Part shown: piece after piece, positions 37,183 through 50,756 of the stretch
How positions within the stretch are numbered: the first letter of the stretch is position 1
Layout: each line of letters starts with the position of its first letter
From: Odontesthes bonariensis
Taxonomy: Eukaryota; Chordata; Actinopteri; Atheriniformes; Atherinopsidae
Direction of reading: 5' to 3'
Length of the DNA stretch: 64,000 nucleotides
NCBI RefSeq assembly: GCF_027942865.1
Contig: NC_134524.1
Coordinates: 8,295,536 to 8,359,535, forward strand
Notes under the pieces: model-generated
The model's input: only the letters and a program-made list of their open reading frames with translations
Databases searched by the model: none
Told to the model about the DNA's origin: nothing
Translations under genes and position numbers: made by a program

Positions 37183-40051
37183 ACATGCACAAAGACACGC
37201 AGGTACAGTCGTGGAAGCGAGACGAGCTTTAAAACCTCAGAAACCGCCACCGACCTGATACATTTCAGTTCAAAGTTTCAGCGCTTTGCTCTTACTGATC
37301 CCTAAACGTCTGATAAGATATAGAGGTCCAGGCCGCTATTTTTCTGACGTGTTGTTCTCCTTCACCTTGAACAGGGTCGCTGTTCCTGGAGAACATGTTG
37401 TGCTTTTCCCTGCAACTTTATCTTTCTCTGGTGTCTTATCAGCACAAGACCTCTCCTTGTTAGGTTCATAAACACTGTTGTTCAGGTGCAACACTGAGTT
37501 TCAGTAAAAAAAAGAAAAAGATGTCTGATTTTTATCAAACCTCCCTCTTTGAGAGGAGTGTTTCTCTCGTTGTGCAACCTTTTCCTGACGCCACACGTCT
37601 TACGGATGCTGATGAATTAATCCACCTGAGAACGAGCTGACAGGAAATATTTTATCTACATGTGCGTCAACGGTTCATCCACATTGGTTGGATGTTTACA
37701 TCACGGCTCTCTTCCTAGTATTGACCACTGAGGACGCTTCCAGACGAATTATTCGCAACACTATCCACTGCTTTTACAGCCCAAGGATCATAACAAGGTC
37801 TGAGCCCGACAGGACGTCCGGTCAAACATAACAGAACACAACACCTCAGGAGGAGGCAACCGGCGACGGCTGGTGGAGAGGGGAGGCTTTGCCACACAGA
37901 AGTAGGGCCGCAGTGTGTTTACAATGAAAGCTTAGGACGGTGGGAGGTGGGAGATCAAGTTTAAGAGGCTGGCTGACTGGTAGTGGAGGTCAAATATAGA
38001 CCACAGGTGAGACGGAATGGAGATTTTTTTTTAAAGCAATTTCTTCAGCACGTTTGTACAGCCCCGTTTTTCTCAAAAACACAGAATGAAAAGCTTTCGT
38101 GTCATTCTAACCAGTGAAAAATAGGACAAAAGCAACATATCAGACAATAAAAATGACCACAATTAATTCCACCTGCTCAAACCTGAGACAACACGAGCGT
38201 CAAAAGATGATTCCTTCTGAAAATACTGTCAACATGTTGTGCTTTTGATTAAAAATGCTTCAGTTTTGGCTGAGAAATTAAATGTTCAAGTCTTTGATGG
38301 TAAAAAGAGAATCCAAGAGAGGCTTTTAGAAGAAAAAGCAGGAGGAGGTTCGTCACCAATGAGCACATAGATAACAAATTGATATCATATCACATTTTTT
38401 AAGAATCAGGAGAGATTTCTGTCTGCGGGGTCAAGGCTGAAGCCAGCACTCAGTGTTCAATGCAATGAAAACAGACACCATTCGGTCGTGGAAATCACTG
38501 CATGGGCTCAGGATCGCGTTCCTCCCCTCCGCTCTACAGTCTTTATGTTGTCTTTGACAGGAAATGCGCGCCAGTCTTTTACTCAAACAGTGTGATCCAA
38601 ACTGTGTTTTAACCTTGACTGAAATGGGCCAACGCGACATTGAAGCAGGTCGTCTCCTAATCTCAATTTCTCTTGTTTTATTTTGATTTTTGTATCAATG
38701 AGGCCATCTGTGACAGGAAGTTTTAGCTTGGTTTACTTTTATGGTTGACTCCTGTGCTGAGCTGTCAGAGTGTTTTAGCCTCTCAGCTCAGAGTCTTCCT
38801 GCAGTGAGGACTTTACCTCACAGCTATCAGCTGAGCTGAGCGCTGCTTATCAGTGCATGGCACAACTGAGAGTGTGCTTTTATTCATAATGTTAGGCCGC
38901 ACATTCCTTTCAAGCAGGCGGGTGGATGAATGAGTCTTACTGATAGTAAACGATAGAAACGAGAACAATATAATCACATTACATGGTGAATGTCAGGGTT
39001 TATCTGGGGTTCATCACTGCAGTAAGCTCTGCGTTTGGCCTGTTGTCTCGGTGTCCGGTTTCCTAAGTGTTGGTATTTCTTTGCTTCTCAACTTGGTTGC
39101 CTTTGTGAGCGGTTAGTTTAATTAATGCACTTTGTCAGCTCTATGTGCTCCTGTTTTTTGTACCGGTTACTTTAGCAATCCAGAGAATTTACCCCCTGTG
39201 TGTGTGTGTGTGTGTGTTTGTGTTTCTTGCTGTTCCCCGATCAGAAAAAGCTGTGACATCCCGTGTGAAGAGTATTTCTAAATCACTGCGCTCAGATTGA
39301 GCAAAACGACCTTTTTCCCCTTTACTCGTCCTAACTGAGATTTTAAGGGTGGCTCAGTTCCTCTTTCAACTCGTGTTTCAGCAAGATTTTCTGCAGCAGA
39401 ACAGCTGACAGCAGCCATATCGTCACCATTTTTCACTTCTCCAGTCTCAAAAGCTCACATGCTGCGTCTCAGAAATGAAACAAGAAGACTCTTAGAACTG
39501 TTTTTTAAAAAAGAATCATTATAAAATAATTGTTCACAAAAAAAAAGAATCATTATAAAACACACTCTAAACGTTTACTTACATATACAAGCAGCAGCCA
39601 GCAGCCTGTTGGCCACGTATGGAGCGATACAGGTGGGAAAGATGGGCTGCACCATGTAGTTGGAGAACGTGATGGCTATGACAGCCTGGCTGGTCGGCTC
39701 GATGATCAGCAGGGACGTCCACAGGCGAATGAAGGCCAGGAAGGGCCCGAAGGCCTCCAGGATGTAGGCGTAGGAGGCTCCAGATTTGGTAATGGTGGTC
39801 CCCAGCTCGGCGTAGCACAGGGCCCCGAACACGGAGAAGATCCCACCGATGGTCCACACCACCAGAGAGAGGCCATAGGAGGCGCTGTGGATGAGGACGC
39901 CCTTGGGTGAGACGAAGATTCCCGAGCCGATCATGTTCCCCACGATCAGGCACACCCCGTTAAGGAGGGAGATCTCCTTCTTCAGCTTCATGGACTCCTG
40001 CGCAGACGGTGGTCCCCCATTACTGTCCTGAGCTGGGCTGTCGGACGCCAT
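31775..40051 (-). CDS. slc7a7: SLC7A7 (y+LAT1), light chain of the heteromeric cationic/neutral amino-acid exchanger
   Basis: Nine coding exons: 40051-39583, 36896-36771, 36632-36488, 35498-35375, 35284-35181, 35095-34999, 34891-34742, 34613-34430 and 31848-31775, all in phase, 490 residues. Catalytic subunit that pairs with SLC3A2 (4F2hc) at the basolateral membrane and exchanges dibasic amino acids for neutral ones plus sodium. The LAT signature [20 protein letters not shown] lies at residues 32-51, and multiple hydrophobic helices fit the family's twelve. Cys141 in PIFPTC corresponds to the cysteine that forms the disulfide with the heavy chain. The C-terminus ([15 protein letters not shown]) resembles y+LAT1 rather than LAT2. 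The last intron (31849-34429) contains an L1-like fragment. slc7a6 is the alternative, but OXA1L adjacency supports slc7a7. Confidence 0.9.
31776..31912. other. Last-exon border and start of the long last intron of slc7a7
   Basis: The final slc7a7 exon (31848-31775, minus) begins here after a pyrimidine-rich acceptor (TGCCTCTTTCAG on the minus strand). The intergenic region to the left (31026-31774) holds both 3'UTRs. TTTATT at about 31376 (AATAAA on the minus strand) is a candidate slc7a7 poly(A) signal. Confidence 0.5.
33540..34225 (+). mobile_element. L1-like LINE fragment (3' part of ORF2)
   Basis: Frames here spell the C-terminal zinc-knuckle-like end of an L1-type ORF2: [20 protein letters not shown] then [17 protein letters not shown]. 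The reading is broken further on, and it ends in an A-rich tail near 34215-34230. It is 5'-truncated and dead, and lies in the last intron of slc7a7. Confidence 0.6.
37109..37178. repeat. (CA)n microsatellite
   Basis: About 70 bases of nearly pure CA dinucleotide with one TA interruption (near 37147), in the first intron of slc7a7. A shorter (TG)n run lies near 39199-39218. Confidence 0.95.
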
Positions 40052-40059
40052 TGTTCAAG

Positions 40060-43000
40060 TTCTGACTCTTTATTCGTTGATTACAAAACAGTTTCCAGAG
40101 CAGAGTTTCTGTCACAAATGAAGACTGTTTTTTGCCTTGACGTCGGGCTGAAGATGGAACTTTTTCCTCCGTTTATCTGTGTTTATCTCCCGCCATCTGT
40201 GAAGGCAACACACAAGGTCATGTCAGGGACGCTGTTGCCGTGGACACTGATTTCCTCCTCACACACACGCCTAACAAATACTTGTGTTTTTTTCAGCCCT
40301 GCTCATAGCTGGTCAAACAAAAACATATTTACATGCCGCAGGCGTCAACCGGGGGGAACAAACATGCAAAATAACATATTACAACACTTGTGTGGACACT
40401 GTTGGGTTTGAAAGCATGTTTTGGGGATTGCAGAGCCATTAGGCCGCACAGCAAATGGCCTTTTAAGGTTGAGTGTATTTACAGAGAGACGGGGAGAGGA
40501 GCAAACATGCCTGAAAACACCGGCTCCTCATTAGTAACCACAAGCGGAGGAAGAAAACCTGACTCAGACACACATTTTGCCTCAGTCGCCCACATCGCCA
40601 CCTACACACGCGCACAGTTTGGGAGTCAGCACAGTGTCTGATCACATGTTTGCCAAAGTTCATTATCCTCAGCATGTTCATTCAGCTTTCTGCTTATGTC
40701 CCGGCAGTGAGTTCAAATTAAAAGGCCCACACTGCTTAATTTCCCTAAAATCGATTCACTGAGGATGAAGTTTTGTTTCGGAAAAAAAACAGCGTGTTAC
40801 TCTGACACCATATCCGTATATTCATATTCTTTGTTTACTTTTTTAGCCAGGTATATGCCAGTTCTAACCTTGATGTACTATGTTTGACAGAAACAAAGAT
40901 AAATCAATCAAAAGAGTGAGGACAATGAAAATGGTGCTCAGACACGTGGAATGACAGCATGGAAACACATTTAGTCAGAGGGAATAATGACGTAAAAACT
41001 GACCCAAAGACAGTAAACACAAGACTCTAAGTAAAGAGCTCATTTGTCAAGATACTTGGGAGACGTCAGGATCATTAAACCTGGTGACAGAACCTGATAC
41101 GAGCATGCACCGAGACACATTCTTTACTCTAGATTTGAGCAGAAATTGAGTAATATCAAAGACAATTGTAAAAGTGAGGCTTGTGAGGAGAAAGTAAAAG
41201 GCGGAGAGGTTCTGATACCTTGAGTCAGATCAGCAGCACGTGCCTTCATGAAGGAGTCTCTGCAAAGAAGAGGGACAGTAGACCGAATGATCGTGTGCCA
41301 AAGACATAAGGGGGGAGGCTCTTACAGAAAGGCAGTGCAAGGTTCAAATGCTGCTGATAAGAATTTCTTGAGTTACGAAAAAGTTAAGTTGTGGATGCAA
41401 ACAAAATCTTCTGCACTCATCTCTACAACATTAGTGAAACCATTTCAGCGTGTTTTCTTTTCTCATGCGGCAGCTGAAAATCTGAAAGGTGACATGGATG
41501 TCATCACCTGGGTGTCCCATATCCAACCAATCTGCACCACTCCAAGGGAACTTTTCCTGATTCCTTCCATTTAAAATTACACAAAATCTCTCCTTTGATC
41601 TGAGTCATACCAACCAGCCAACCAGGAACACATGCAATATCATTCCAAGTTAATAAATGATTAGATAAATTGAGTCTGGGTTGTAAACCAGTGTCCTATC
41701 AGTGGTGTCCAAGCAGTGATGCAGGAGAGTACAAGCAGCTGGTACAGGAAAAAACTCACCTTCCCCAGATGTCGCTCAGCTCAGTTCTGCTCCTCTTGGA
41801 TTGTTTAAAATAAACTGCAGCAGCCAGAAAACTGATCACAAAACATGTATAATTCCAGATTTTTATTCTTCACCTTACGGCAGCTTGATGTCTCATTGTT
41901 CTTCCTATCTGTTACAGTCGATAACAAGCCCCCCTCCTGCGTGTTTCCTCGACTTTGCTTCGTGCTCCACCTCTGCTCCTCATCTGTTGCACTTGTGGCT
42001 TTTATGGACTTCTGGTTTGGAACGTTTTTACTGCCAAGGAAACGAGTCAGAGGGAAGGAGGGCATTGTGTTGTATTAAATACTCTTGAGTGAGTTTCGGT
42101 CCAGAATGAAAAGGATGTAATTAAATCATCGCGCTCATCAAAGAGGTATTATCTTTGTGAAAGGAATTGGGCTGTTGAAGGCGACTTTTCTGGCAAAGGT
42201 TACGGTGAAATAAGCGCAGTACAGCGTCGTGTTTGGGTGTATCATCATGCAAATACAGCTGGAGTCCGATAATGCGATTATAATGGAAAACACAATGGAC
42301 GAAACCAAAATAAAGCATCTGAGAGGAAATCTACTTATGCTTATTTTTACAGTATCAAATAATATCACGTTCATATAATGTAAATCATGACATTTTACTC
42401 AGTATTTCCTGGTTTACTGTTTTGGGACTATGGCTCCCTCTTGTGGATTTGAAATAAACTGCAGAATAAGAACGAGTTTAAAGCGATCTCAACATGCCAT
42501 TTTTAATATTTTAGCGTGTCATGTAACATGAATGCACAGATTTTGATATATTCGTTTTTTTATTTGGGTTATAATTTAATCGACTATATACCCAAATGGA
42601 TAAACTTAAATTGAAAGGAGTTGGGTTGATTGAATTGGATTTTTGTTGTTTGTTTACTTTTAGTGGCTTGTCCTGTGGATTGGCGCTATATAAAATACTT
42701 TACCAAGTAATTAAACAATTTTCATTTATATTTAGAGATCAGACATGAATTTTGGATGAAGCCAGGCTAAAAATATTTGTTTTCTACAGCTGGCATCTTT
42801 TTGATCAGAGATAAAAATGTCTTGCCTTCTCTTTTAGCATTTAACAGATAGATAGAACAGATTTAACAACCTTTTATAGATTTAGATTTTACATTTTATT
42901 AAAGCCACTGTTTACAGGAACAAATCTTATCAAGTGTTACCACCATGAAACTTTTTTTAAGGCTTTTTCTGAAACAATTGTCCGAAATGGTACAATATCA

Positions 43001-44340
43001 ATTCACCCTGTTTTTATAAATCCTGTGAAATATATAATGATAGCAACTAACACACAACACTTCCCCCGCGACCCTAAATTGGATTAAGTGGGCATAGAAA
43101 GTGGGTGGATGGATGCACACAACACTTCTTTATCTGTAACTGATCTAAGGGTGTGCTCATGTCACGCTTGAATGGCAGCTTCAGTTACTGTGATTAAATA
43201 AATTAATGATCAATGAGAAGTAAGCAGCCTCTTTGTCCTCCTGCTGGGTGTTGATTCATCATTGATGGGGAGCTAAAAGTGCATAAACAGTGCCCTTTAT
43301 CTGCTTTAAAAACTTTTTACTGAACATGATTGATGTCCTCAGAGAGATGATTAACGGCACTTGATCAGCCGGAAAAGTTAAACACAATCAAAATGTGGTG
43401 AAACGCCACCATCATCGCACACACCTGTGGGTTTTTATATTCATCTTATCTCCTGAATTCTTTGAGATGCTGAGAACTGCTAAAATGACTTTTCTCGCGC
43501 TTTGTTTTTTTTTGATTGAGACACGTCTCTTGTCACTCATGAACGCATGTGGACAAACTTCTCACACATGGCTCCTTTCACTCCTTTTGTCCTGCTCTCT
43601 GCCCCTGGCCATTCTTCTCCGTGGTTACCAGTCGTCATGGTTTCTGGAGCCCCTGTAGGGGTAAAAAACTGGGGGGGATTAAAGGCAGCCATTTTGGGGA
43701 CAGCTGGGCCAGGTTGGTCCCTGTTGCCCCCTGTCCCGCTTCCAGTCACTCTGGGGGGAAGAGGGGCATTATTGTGTGAGGATTAGAGCTTCCTGTGTGT
43801 CAGCTCATTACATGGGGTGGGAAGGGGGGGGGAGTATAGGGGTGAGGGGGTGATGGGGTGAGGAGAGAGTGAGGGAGAGAAATGAAAGAGAAAATGAAAG
43901 AGACTGCGTATGAAAGAGAGAATGACACAGAGAGAGGGGAGGGAAAGGAGGGAGGAGGCAGCCTCTACAGCTGCACCCTCAATCACACTCATACAGGCTC
44001 TGATTATCCTTTTCACACACACATACACAGTGCCGGGGAGCTGAAACATATTAAAAGACACCGAGCGCATAAAAGACAGAATTAGGAGACAGCCAGCCCA
44101 GCGCCTCAGACAAAGGCCCCCCCCACCCCCCACCACCACCCCCCACCACCACCACTACCACCACCAAACCAGACACAGAGAGAACTGGAACAAACAAGAG
44201 AAAACTGACCAACAGTGTGCATACAGGCGCCCACAGAATAAGAGTCATGCAACCAGAATGCTTAAACAGATAAATTAATTCACAGAGACGCTGTCTTAAC
44301 CCGGAGAAGAAGAAAAAAAAACACAGAAGGGCAACAAACA
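40060..44340. other. Intergenic region between slc7a7 and sall2
   Basis: No convincing exon, RNA gene or defined transposon. It contains A-rich and purine-rich tracts (43800-43960). Upstream untranslated exons of slc7a7 could lie here but no signal decides this. Confidence 0.4.
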
Positions 44341-44344
44341 GGTC

Positions 44345-45386
44345 TCCTCTTCACATGGCCATTGTTTTATTTATTTTATACATCACATGGGAAGCGTGGG
44401 AACACATTCTGTCATTGCTACAACGAAAAAAAAAAAAAAAAAAAAAAAGGGGGGGAGGTTACAAAGAGAAGGCAAAGCATACAAATACTAAACTGAGCAA
44501 AGCAGGAATGCAGCGAGTGCACACAATTTGTGTAGGAGCAGGGCACTCTCAAGTGCTTTGAGAGAGCAGGGCTGGGGTTGTTGGTGGGGGGGGGGGGCTT
44601 TAACGGACGGGGCTCATTCTTGCTGCAGGTTAAACGGCACAGATAGCACCGACAAGAATGAGGAAGACATTCACAATCATCAACACAAATAACGCCACGT
44701 GCTGGTGGAAAGGTTCACAGCTGTCAGTAAGGGACTGCTCACAAGAGTCCTCGTAATCTAAAACAACCATTATTATTATTATTATTATTATCAACGGCAT
44801 CATGGGCGTGATCATTACTTGGGTGGATCTGTTTCAGTAGATGTTTCAGCAGCATGGGACACAGTTCGGCTCTCAGTGCAACTCAGCACGTCAGAGACAT
44901 GCATTCAGCAGCATCTCATTTGAAAACAAAGACAGTAACAATAAAAAAAAAAGGCATGAAATGTAACCGCAGGTCATATGTACACACATCGGCCGGTAGG
45001 AACATGGCCCGTTTTGGTATGGAGTTAATTTTGTAAAATTCTGGACTTTTTTCTCTTCAAACAACAACATCAGCTTGCACTGGTTGCTCGATATCATACA
45101 GTATGTGCTGAAACAGGCGTCAGCAGAAAAGAACAAGCAGTTCTCACCATGACAATGCTGTAAAGTGTGTAAGATAAGGCCTCACTGTGGTCTTTGAAAT
45201 ACAAAAATAGGCAGCAGAAATACTACATTCACAAACTTCCCGTAAAGGTACTACGATATAAACTAGATCTACCTGCTTAATACAAAACTGAACTATGAAA
45301 TCGAGTTAAAGACTCTACGAAACAACTCTCATGCTATCAAAAAAATACATTCCCTTGTCAGGATCCTTTGAAAAAGCAACTACTTT
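44345..45386 (-). other. sall2: 3'UTR of sall2
   Basis: Between the sall2 stop and an overlapping pair of poly(A) signals on the minus strand (AATAAA, complement of TTTATT near 44366-44378). It contains a (TTA)n run at about 44769-44790, a G-run near 44585-44597, and a 23-base A tract followed by GGGGGG at about 44427-44456. Confidence 0.55.
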
Positions 45387-48300
45387 CTACGCAGTGGCAT
45401 CTGTAGTCTCAGCTGCCACATCAGAGCCAACACTGACCGGAAGAGGATTGGAGCTGTCACCTTTCTCCGGGGCCAGTCCCTGCTTTTCATCCTGCTGTCT
45501 GGAGTTCTTACTGGTCGAATGTGAACCAGGGTCTTCTGCAAAGTCATTTTCATTGGTTTGAGCCTTGCAGGGGATGTTGGTCAACACTCCAGGGTGAGTT
45601 TTCATATGGCCCTGTTAATGGGACACAACACAAGAGCCAATTACACACAAGTCTGAAAGCATGAAGTTTAAGAAAACTCAACATGATTAATGCACTTCCA
45701 TGTTAAAACCTCAAACTCTCACCTTAAGTCCGCTTCGGCTGGCATACGCCTTTCCACAGTGGGAACAGCTGTAAGGTTTGTCTGGCCGAGGAGGCTGAGT
45801 GTGTGGTGCAGCTGAAGGTGCAGCGACGGGGGGCTCGTGGTCCTCAGATGGTTTTTCTGGCACACCTTCCTTCGTTGGAGTAACCTTCTCCAGCTCTGGG
45901 TCAGAAACAGCCACAGACTCTCTGGATGGGATGTTTTCACTCTTCCCTTTACTGTGGGTGGCGTCTCTCTCCCGTAAGTCGTGCGGCCCGCTGCTCCCAG
46001 CCTCCTCTGCTGCTGCCACGGCTCTGGGGCTGGCGGGAGGGGTGAGTGCAGGTACAGGATGTTCAGCTGGGGGAGTCGAGCTACTGATGGGACTCATTTT
46101 GAACTCGTTAGTGGGGCTCGTTTCATCGGTGTTTGGAATAAAGTTTTCTGCACCGGGCTTTGAAACACAGAGAGAAAGAGGGGTGTCGTCAGTCTCTGAA
46201 TCTCCATTTCTTACGACCGGGAGAGAGCTTGCTAACGGTGCTTTGAAGGGGCTTGTGCTGCCTGCTTCAGCGAGGGTTTCCTCCTCTGAGTATACCGAGC
46301 TGTTCACGGGGCTTTCACCAGCTGGGGTGATGTCTCCCAGACGCATGGAGCTCTCTGCTCCCGCTGGGGGGGGATTACAGGTCAGGGAAGGACTCACGCT
46401 GGGTGTCGACACCCCGGACTCTTCGATTTTCACAAAATCTGCATCGTTAGCAGCGGGTTGCTTAAAAGTGGACCCTGAGTTGAGAGCACCCACTGGAGAT
46501 TTGGGGCCCGTTGTTAAGGCCAGAGGAAGGAGTTGTGCTTTCGACAAGGAGTTTTCAGACTCGACATCTTCAAATACTGCGCTTTCTTTTTCCGGAACAT
46601 CTTCGGGCGGCATCTCCTCATCGGGTGGTATCTGCCCTCCGAGGTGCAAGCGAATGTGGTGCTGAAGGACCAAAGCATTAGTGAACTTGCGTGGGCAGAG
46701 TGGGCAGGAGTTCAGGGCACGGGAATTGGGCGGTCTTGCGCGATGAGTGGCCAGGTGGGCCCTGAGGCTGCCCTTTGTGGAGAAGGAACGGCCGCAAAGC
46801 TTACAAGGGAAGGGACGCTCGCCCAGATGTGTGGCCTGGTGCAAACGCAGAGCTCTGGGGCAGCTGAGGACTCGATAACACACTCCGCACTGATTAGCAG
46901 CCTGGGCAGTGGGGAGAGATGGGGCGGTCGTGGTAGTTGTAGTTCCTGAACCTGAGACTCCATGGCTGGTTACACAAGGGCTTAGTCCAAGAGCGGCCAA
47001 CATTTCCCTGCGATACGCGCTGGAGGTGGTGGATAGGTCGTGGGCATCTCCGTTGGCCTCAGAGACGGAGGGAGAAGAGGCAGAAAAGGAAGAGGAGGCA
47101 CCCCCTTGTGGCTGCTTTTCCAGCTTTTGCACCAGCCGCTGCAACTTGGACGTGTCCGAGGTCTGGGTGGAGGTGGTGGGAGATGACGAGGAGGGAGAGG
47201 AGGTGGACGGTTTGGGGAAAGGTGGGAACGGGAAGGGGAGCTGATGAGGGGAAGCGAGGTGGGAAGTGGATGGGTGGCTCGGGGGCCTGAGAAGTGCAAG
47301 GTGGTGAGGCGAGGCGCCGCCGGGAAAGAGGATCTTGGGAAGATGGGCCAGCTGGGAGTATGGGGAGGTTGCATGGAGCGCAGAGTGAGGGGGGGTGTTT
47401 TCATCAAACCGCTGCTGCTTCGCGCCTTTAAACTGACTGGACGAGGAAGACTGTGACGACGAAGGCAGGCCGGTGCTGGACACGCTGGCGGCGGCTGCGG
47501 CCGAGGCTCTGTTCAGCTGCAGCAGCGAATGGGCCGTGGACAAAAGCGCCATGTCCACCGAGGGGGGCAGAGGCAGGGAGGTGGGCGAGGGCCGAGCAGA
47601 CGCACCGGACAGCAACCCCAAAGCCATGCTCTCCGTCATCCCAGGAACGCTTCCTTTCACTCCATTATACGCCTCGTCATCGTCGGCCCTCCGTTTTCTC
47701 CTTCTCTGGATGGCGCTCGGAGCAGTCTGCGTCTGCTCCGACAGCGCGGGGGGGAGCAGGGACAGGGACAGCTCGGGGTTCTGCTCTCTGTGTCGCAGGA
47801 AGTGAGCCTTGAGGTTCCCCCTGGTTGTAAAACGGCTCAAGCACACGGGACACTGGTAGGGCCTTTCACCTGTGTGCGACCTCAGGTGAATCTGGAGTGA
47901 AGAATCGCTGCTCAGTACTTTTCCACAGAAGCGGCAGACATGCTGGGGGCGTCCGGAGGCGAGAGAGGAGGCCGACTGGAGGTCCTGTGGATGGCTGGTT
48001 GTAGCGAGGGGAGAAGTTGGGAAGCTGATGCCGTTACTGTGACCGAACGAGGAAGTGTTGGATGATTTCTCGTGGAGGTAGCGGGGCGGCAGGCCCAGGG
48101 AGAGGGACAGGGGGTGCAGGGAGGCAACAGAGGAGCTTAGAGTGGATGAAAGAGCTGAAGAGGAGGAGGTTGATAACGAGGTGGAGTTAGAGGAGGACGC
48201 AGCTCTGCTGCCGTTAACATGTGACATGCTTGATTTGGAGATGGCCGGTTGGGGGAAGAGAGACGATGGAAGTCCAGTCAAAAGTGACGAGGCTGTGGTT

Positions 48301-50756
48301 ACTGCCGTTGCTGTGGCAGGATGTGTTGGTGATGACAGTGGTGCTCCTGTGGGCTTCTGGTTGCTGTTCGCACCACTACTCTGTGCGTTAATATCTTGAC
48401 AAAAGAAAGCCCCTCCAAGCCTGAGGACGTGCCGACATATCTCTTCTGTTATTTGCATCTGGTGGATCTGCCGCTGCTGCAGGACCCTCAGCTCCTCCAA
48501 GAGCACCGCCAGGGTTGGAGGCACCTGAATCTGTCCCTGGTCCCCGGGTGAGGTGGAGGCCTGCTGCTGACCAGGACTGGAGCTGTCTCGGTTGGGTTGC
48601 TGAGAAGAGGAAGAGGAGGTAGAAGAGGAAGAGGAGGTGGTGGTGGTGGTGGCAGAGCTGCCCATCGGCGGGGAGGTCATGGTGGAGTGGGAGTTTCCTT
48701 GGTGGGGCAGGCTGTGGGAACCAGAGGTTTGACCCAGAGGAGGAGGCGAGTGAGTCTGCGAAGACAGCGATGGGTGTGGAAAGTCTGGGGAGAGGGAAGA
48801 GTGGGTGTTGGGGAGGGATGTGGTGAAGGGGGCGATGTGGCTGGGCCAGTGGGGAGGAGGTGAGCTCTCACTGGGCAAGGAGGGCGCGTGGAGCCCTCCA
48901 GGGGATGGGCGAGGGGCCAGAGGCGGCTGGCAGTCTTGCAGAGAGGTGGGAGACGAAGAAGAGGACCCCGATGAGGTCACGTCTGAGCCCAGAGATAAGG
49001 ATGGAGACTTTAAGCTCAGCTGGTCTTCTGAGGAATGACAGGAAGAGAAGAATACTTGTTTATCTGCTGGAACATCATTACGCAATACTCTTAACTCCAG
49101 TATACACCCGCCATGTCAACGTCGAGTCCTGAAAATGTATGAAAATGTTCTTCTTTGGTAAAGAGGACTGTTTATCTCACTGACTCCAGTTATTGTTTAC
49201 AAATTCAGTTTGTGCATACCAAAAGATACAATTACAGCTTCAAAAAGAAGCGACTGCAAGGAAACGGCCTTGAACAAGCAAATAAACAAATGGAAGAAAC
49301 TCGGCACTTTCAGACTCTTTGTAATGTCTTGTCTCAATCGGTGCTCTCTGGAGCAAAACTCCTCAAACATCTTGCGCACACACACACAAAAAAAAAAAGC
49401 TTACAGACCACCTTGCTGCTATGGCAACACATTTTGGAGGACAATGGGCATCACCAAGACAACCCATAACCCCTCTTAACCCACCCCCTCCCGGCAGCAG
49501 TTACGTCTTTCATCTCTCCATTCACCCTTCCCCCTTACGTCAGAGTGGAGGTCGAGGGTCAGGCCATGCTAAGGCTTCTGGGTACTGTCCACACACCCTG
49601 ATTGGTCAACTAATCTGACCTGTGCCGCCCAGGGGTCAAATTCTTTCAGAATCTTGAGCACAGAGTGAGAAAGAGTAAAAAGAAAAAGAAGGGGGAGGGT
49701 AACAACAATGGAGAGACAAACTAACTACTCCCTCCTGGAGAGGTATAGTGATGGAATGAAAGACTGTACCTCAGCAAAATACCTTCCCTGTTATTTAGAA
49801 ACAAACCTGTACCTGCTGGAAACACGGAAATTACTCCAAATCTAACCTTCAAACCTCCTGCTATGACAGATTACCTGAGGAGGCAGGCGTACACACTTTG
49901 AGCTACAGCCTATCCCATTGTAATGTGGCACAAATGTGAGAAACTTTTTCTCATCCATCCGAACACTCCCCCCCCCCCTCCAACTGTGCAGGAGTATACA
50001 GTCAATAGGGCTGAAGGGTGAGAAAGAAAGGGAGGGGGGAAGTATTGTGAAGGTAGAAAATGGGAGAAAAGGGGCACATAAGGAAGAAAAGTATGGATGA
50101 ACGGCAAAAGAAGAAGACAAAAGAGGGGTGGAAGATTAATCTTAACCAAAAAACACCGCCTTACCTCCCCCCCGCCCATGCACCTTATTGTTGACAATTA
50201 GGCGAGTGCTCCATACTAATCAAAGACCTCCAGCAGTCAGAGCTAAGCAGCCTGTTGGTTTCCAAGAGGACGGTCAGCTCAAGAAAATGGCCACAGATGT
50301 AAGTTAGTTAATCCGGCTCTATTCACCTCACAAGGACAGGTTTACTGGCAATGAGCAAAGTGCTTCTGGTCTCCTTTCAGTTGGGCCCATTGCACTAAAT
50401 GACCACATGGGCATTTGTTTGGTTGACAAATTGAGATCCGAAACTTTTCACTTTGTTACATCAGGTGCGATTGTTGAAATGCGGCCACAAAGTTGTAAGA
50501 TATCAAAAAGGAAGCCACTCATACGTTTGAGTTGTGCTAGCACCAGTCTTAAAGTTTGACTGACTTTGAAACTAAATTCCACACACTGCTATGTGTTAGT
50601 ATATGTTATACGGTAACAAAGCAGCCTCTCTCAATGAAAATTAAATAAAAACACATGCACACTGGTAAGTGTTTTCTCACCGTGAGACAGCAGCCTCGGG
50701 CCCCCCGGATCCGCATTAACGAGATGCTGGGGTCTTTTCTGTTTCCGGCGTGACAT
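45387..50756 (-). CDS. sall2: SALL2, spalt-like zinc-finger transcription factor
   Basis: Three coding exons, the usual SALL layout: 50756-50681, 49027-45723 (3.3 kb) and 45611-45387, 1201 residues. Nuclear repressor/activator. It starts [12 protein letters not shown], the SALL NuRD-binding motif. The conserved Gln-rich dimerisation stretch [17 protein letters not shown] is at about 197-215. A finger pair begins HVCRFCGKV (about 386-440, with the [12 protein letters not shown] linker). A triplet begins [19 protein letters not shown] (about 735-824, with [14 protein letters not shown] and [10 protein letters not shown]). A last finger begins [17 protein letters not shown] and crosses the exon 2/3 junction (GHMKTH). 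Between fingers it is Ser/Pro-rich. Two oddities: the N-terminal C2HC finger of other SALL proteins is not seen, and the final finger is single where I recall mammalian SALL2 having a pair. Confidence 0.93.
49086..50680 (-). other. sall2: Intron 1 of sall2
   Basis: Includes the acceptor CATTCCTCAG just upstream of 49027 and the donor GTGAGAAAAC at 50680. No extra zinc-finger exon was found in it. C-rich and purine-rich tracts occur near 49960-50180. Confidence 0.6.

Noticed and set aside
36935-37250. Minus-strand frames rich in alternating Cys-Val
   Set aside because: Translation of the (CA)n microsatellite.
45799-46665. 288-residue plus-strand frame opposite sall2
   Set aside because: A shadow of the Ser/Pro/Gly-rich coding exon; no splice or start context.
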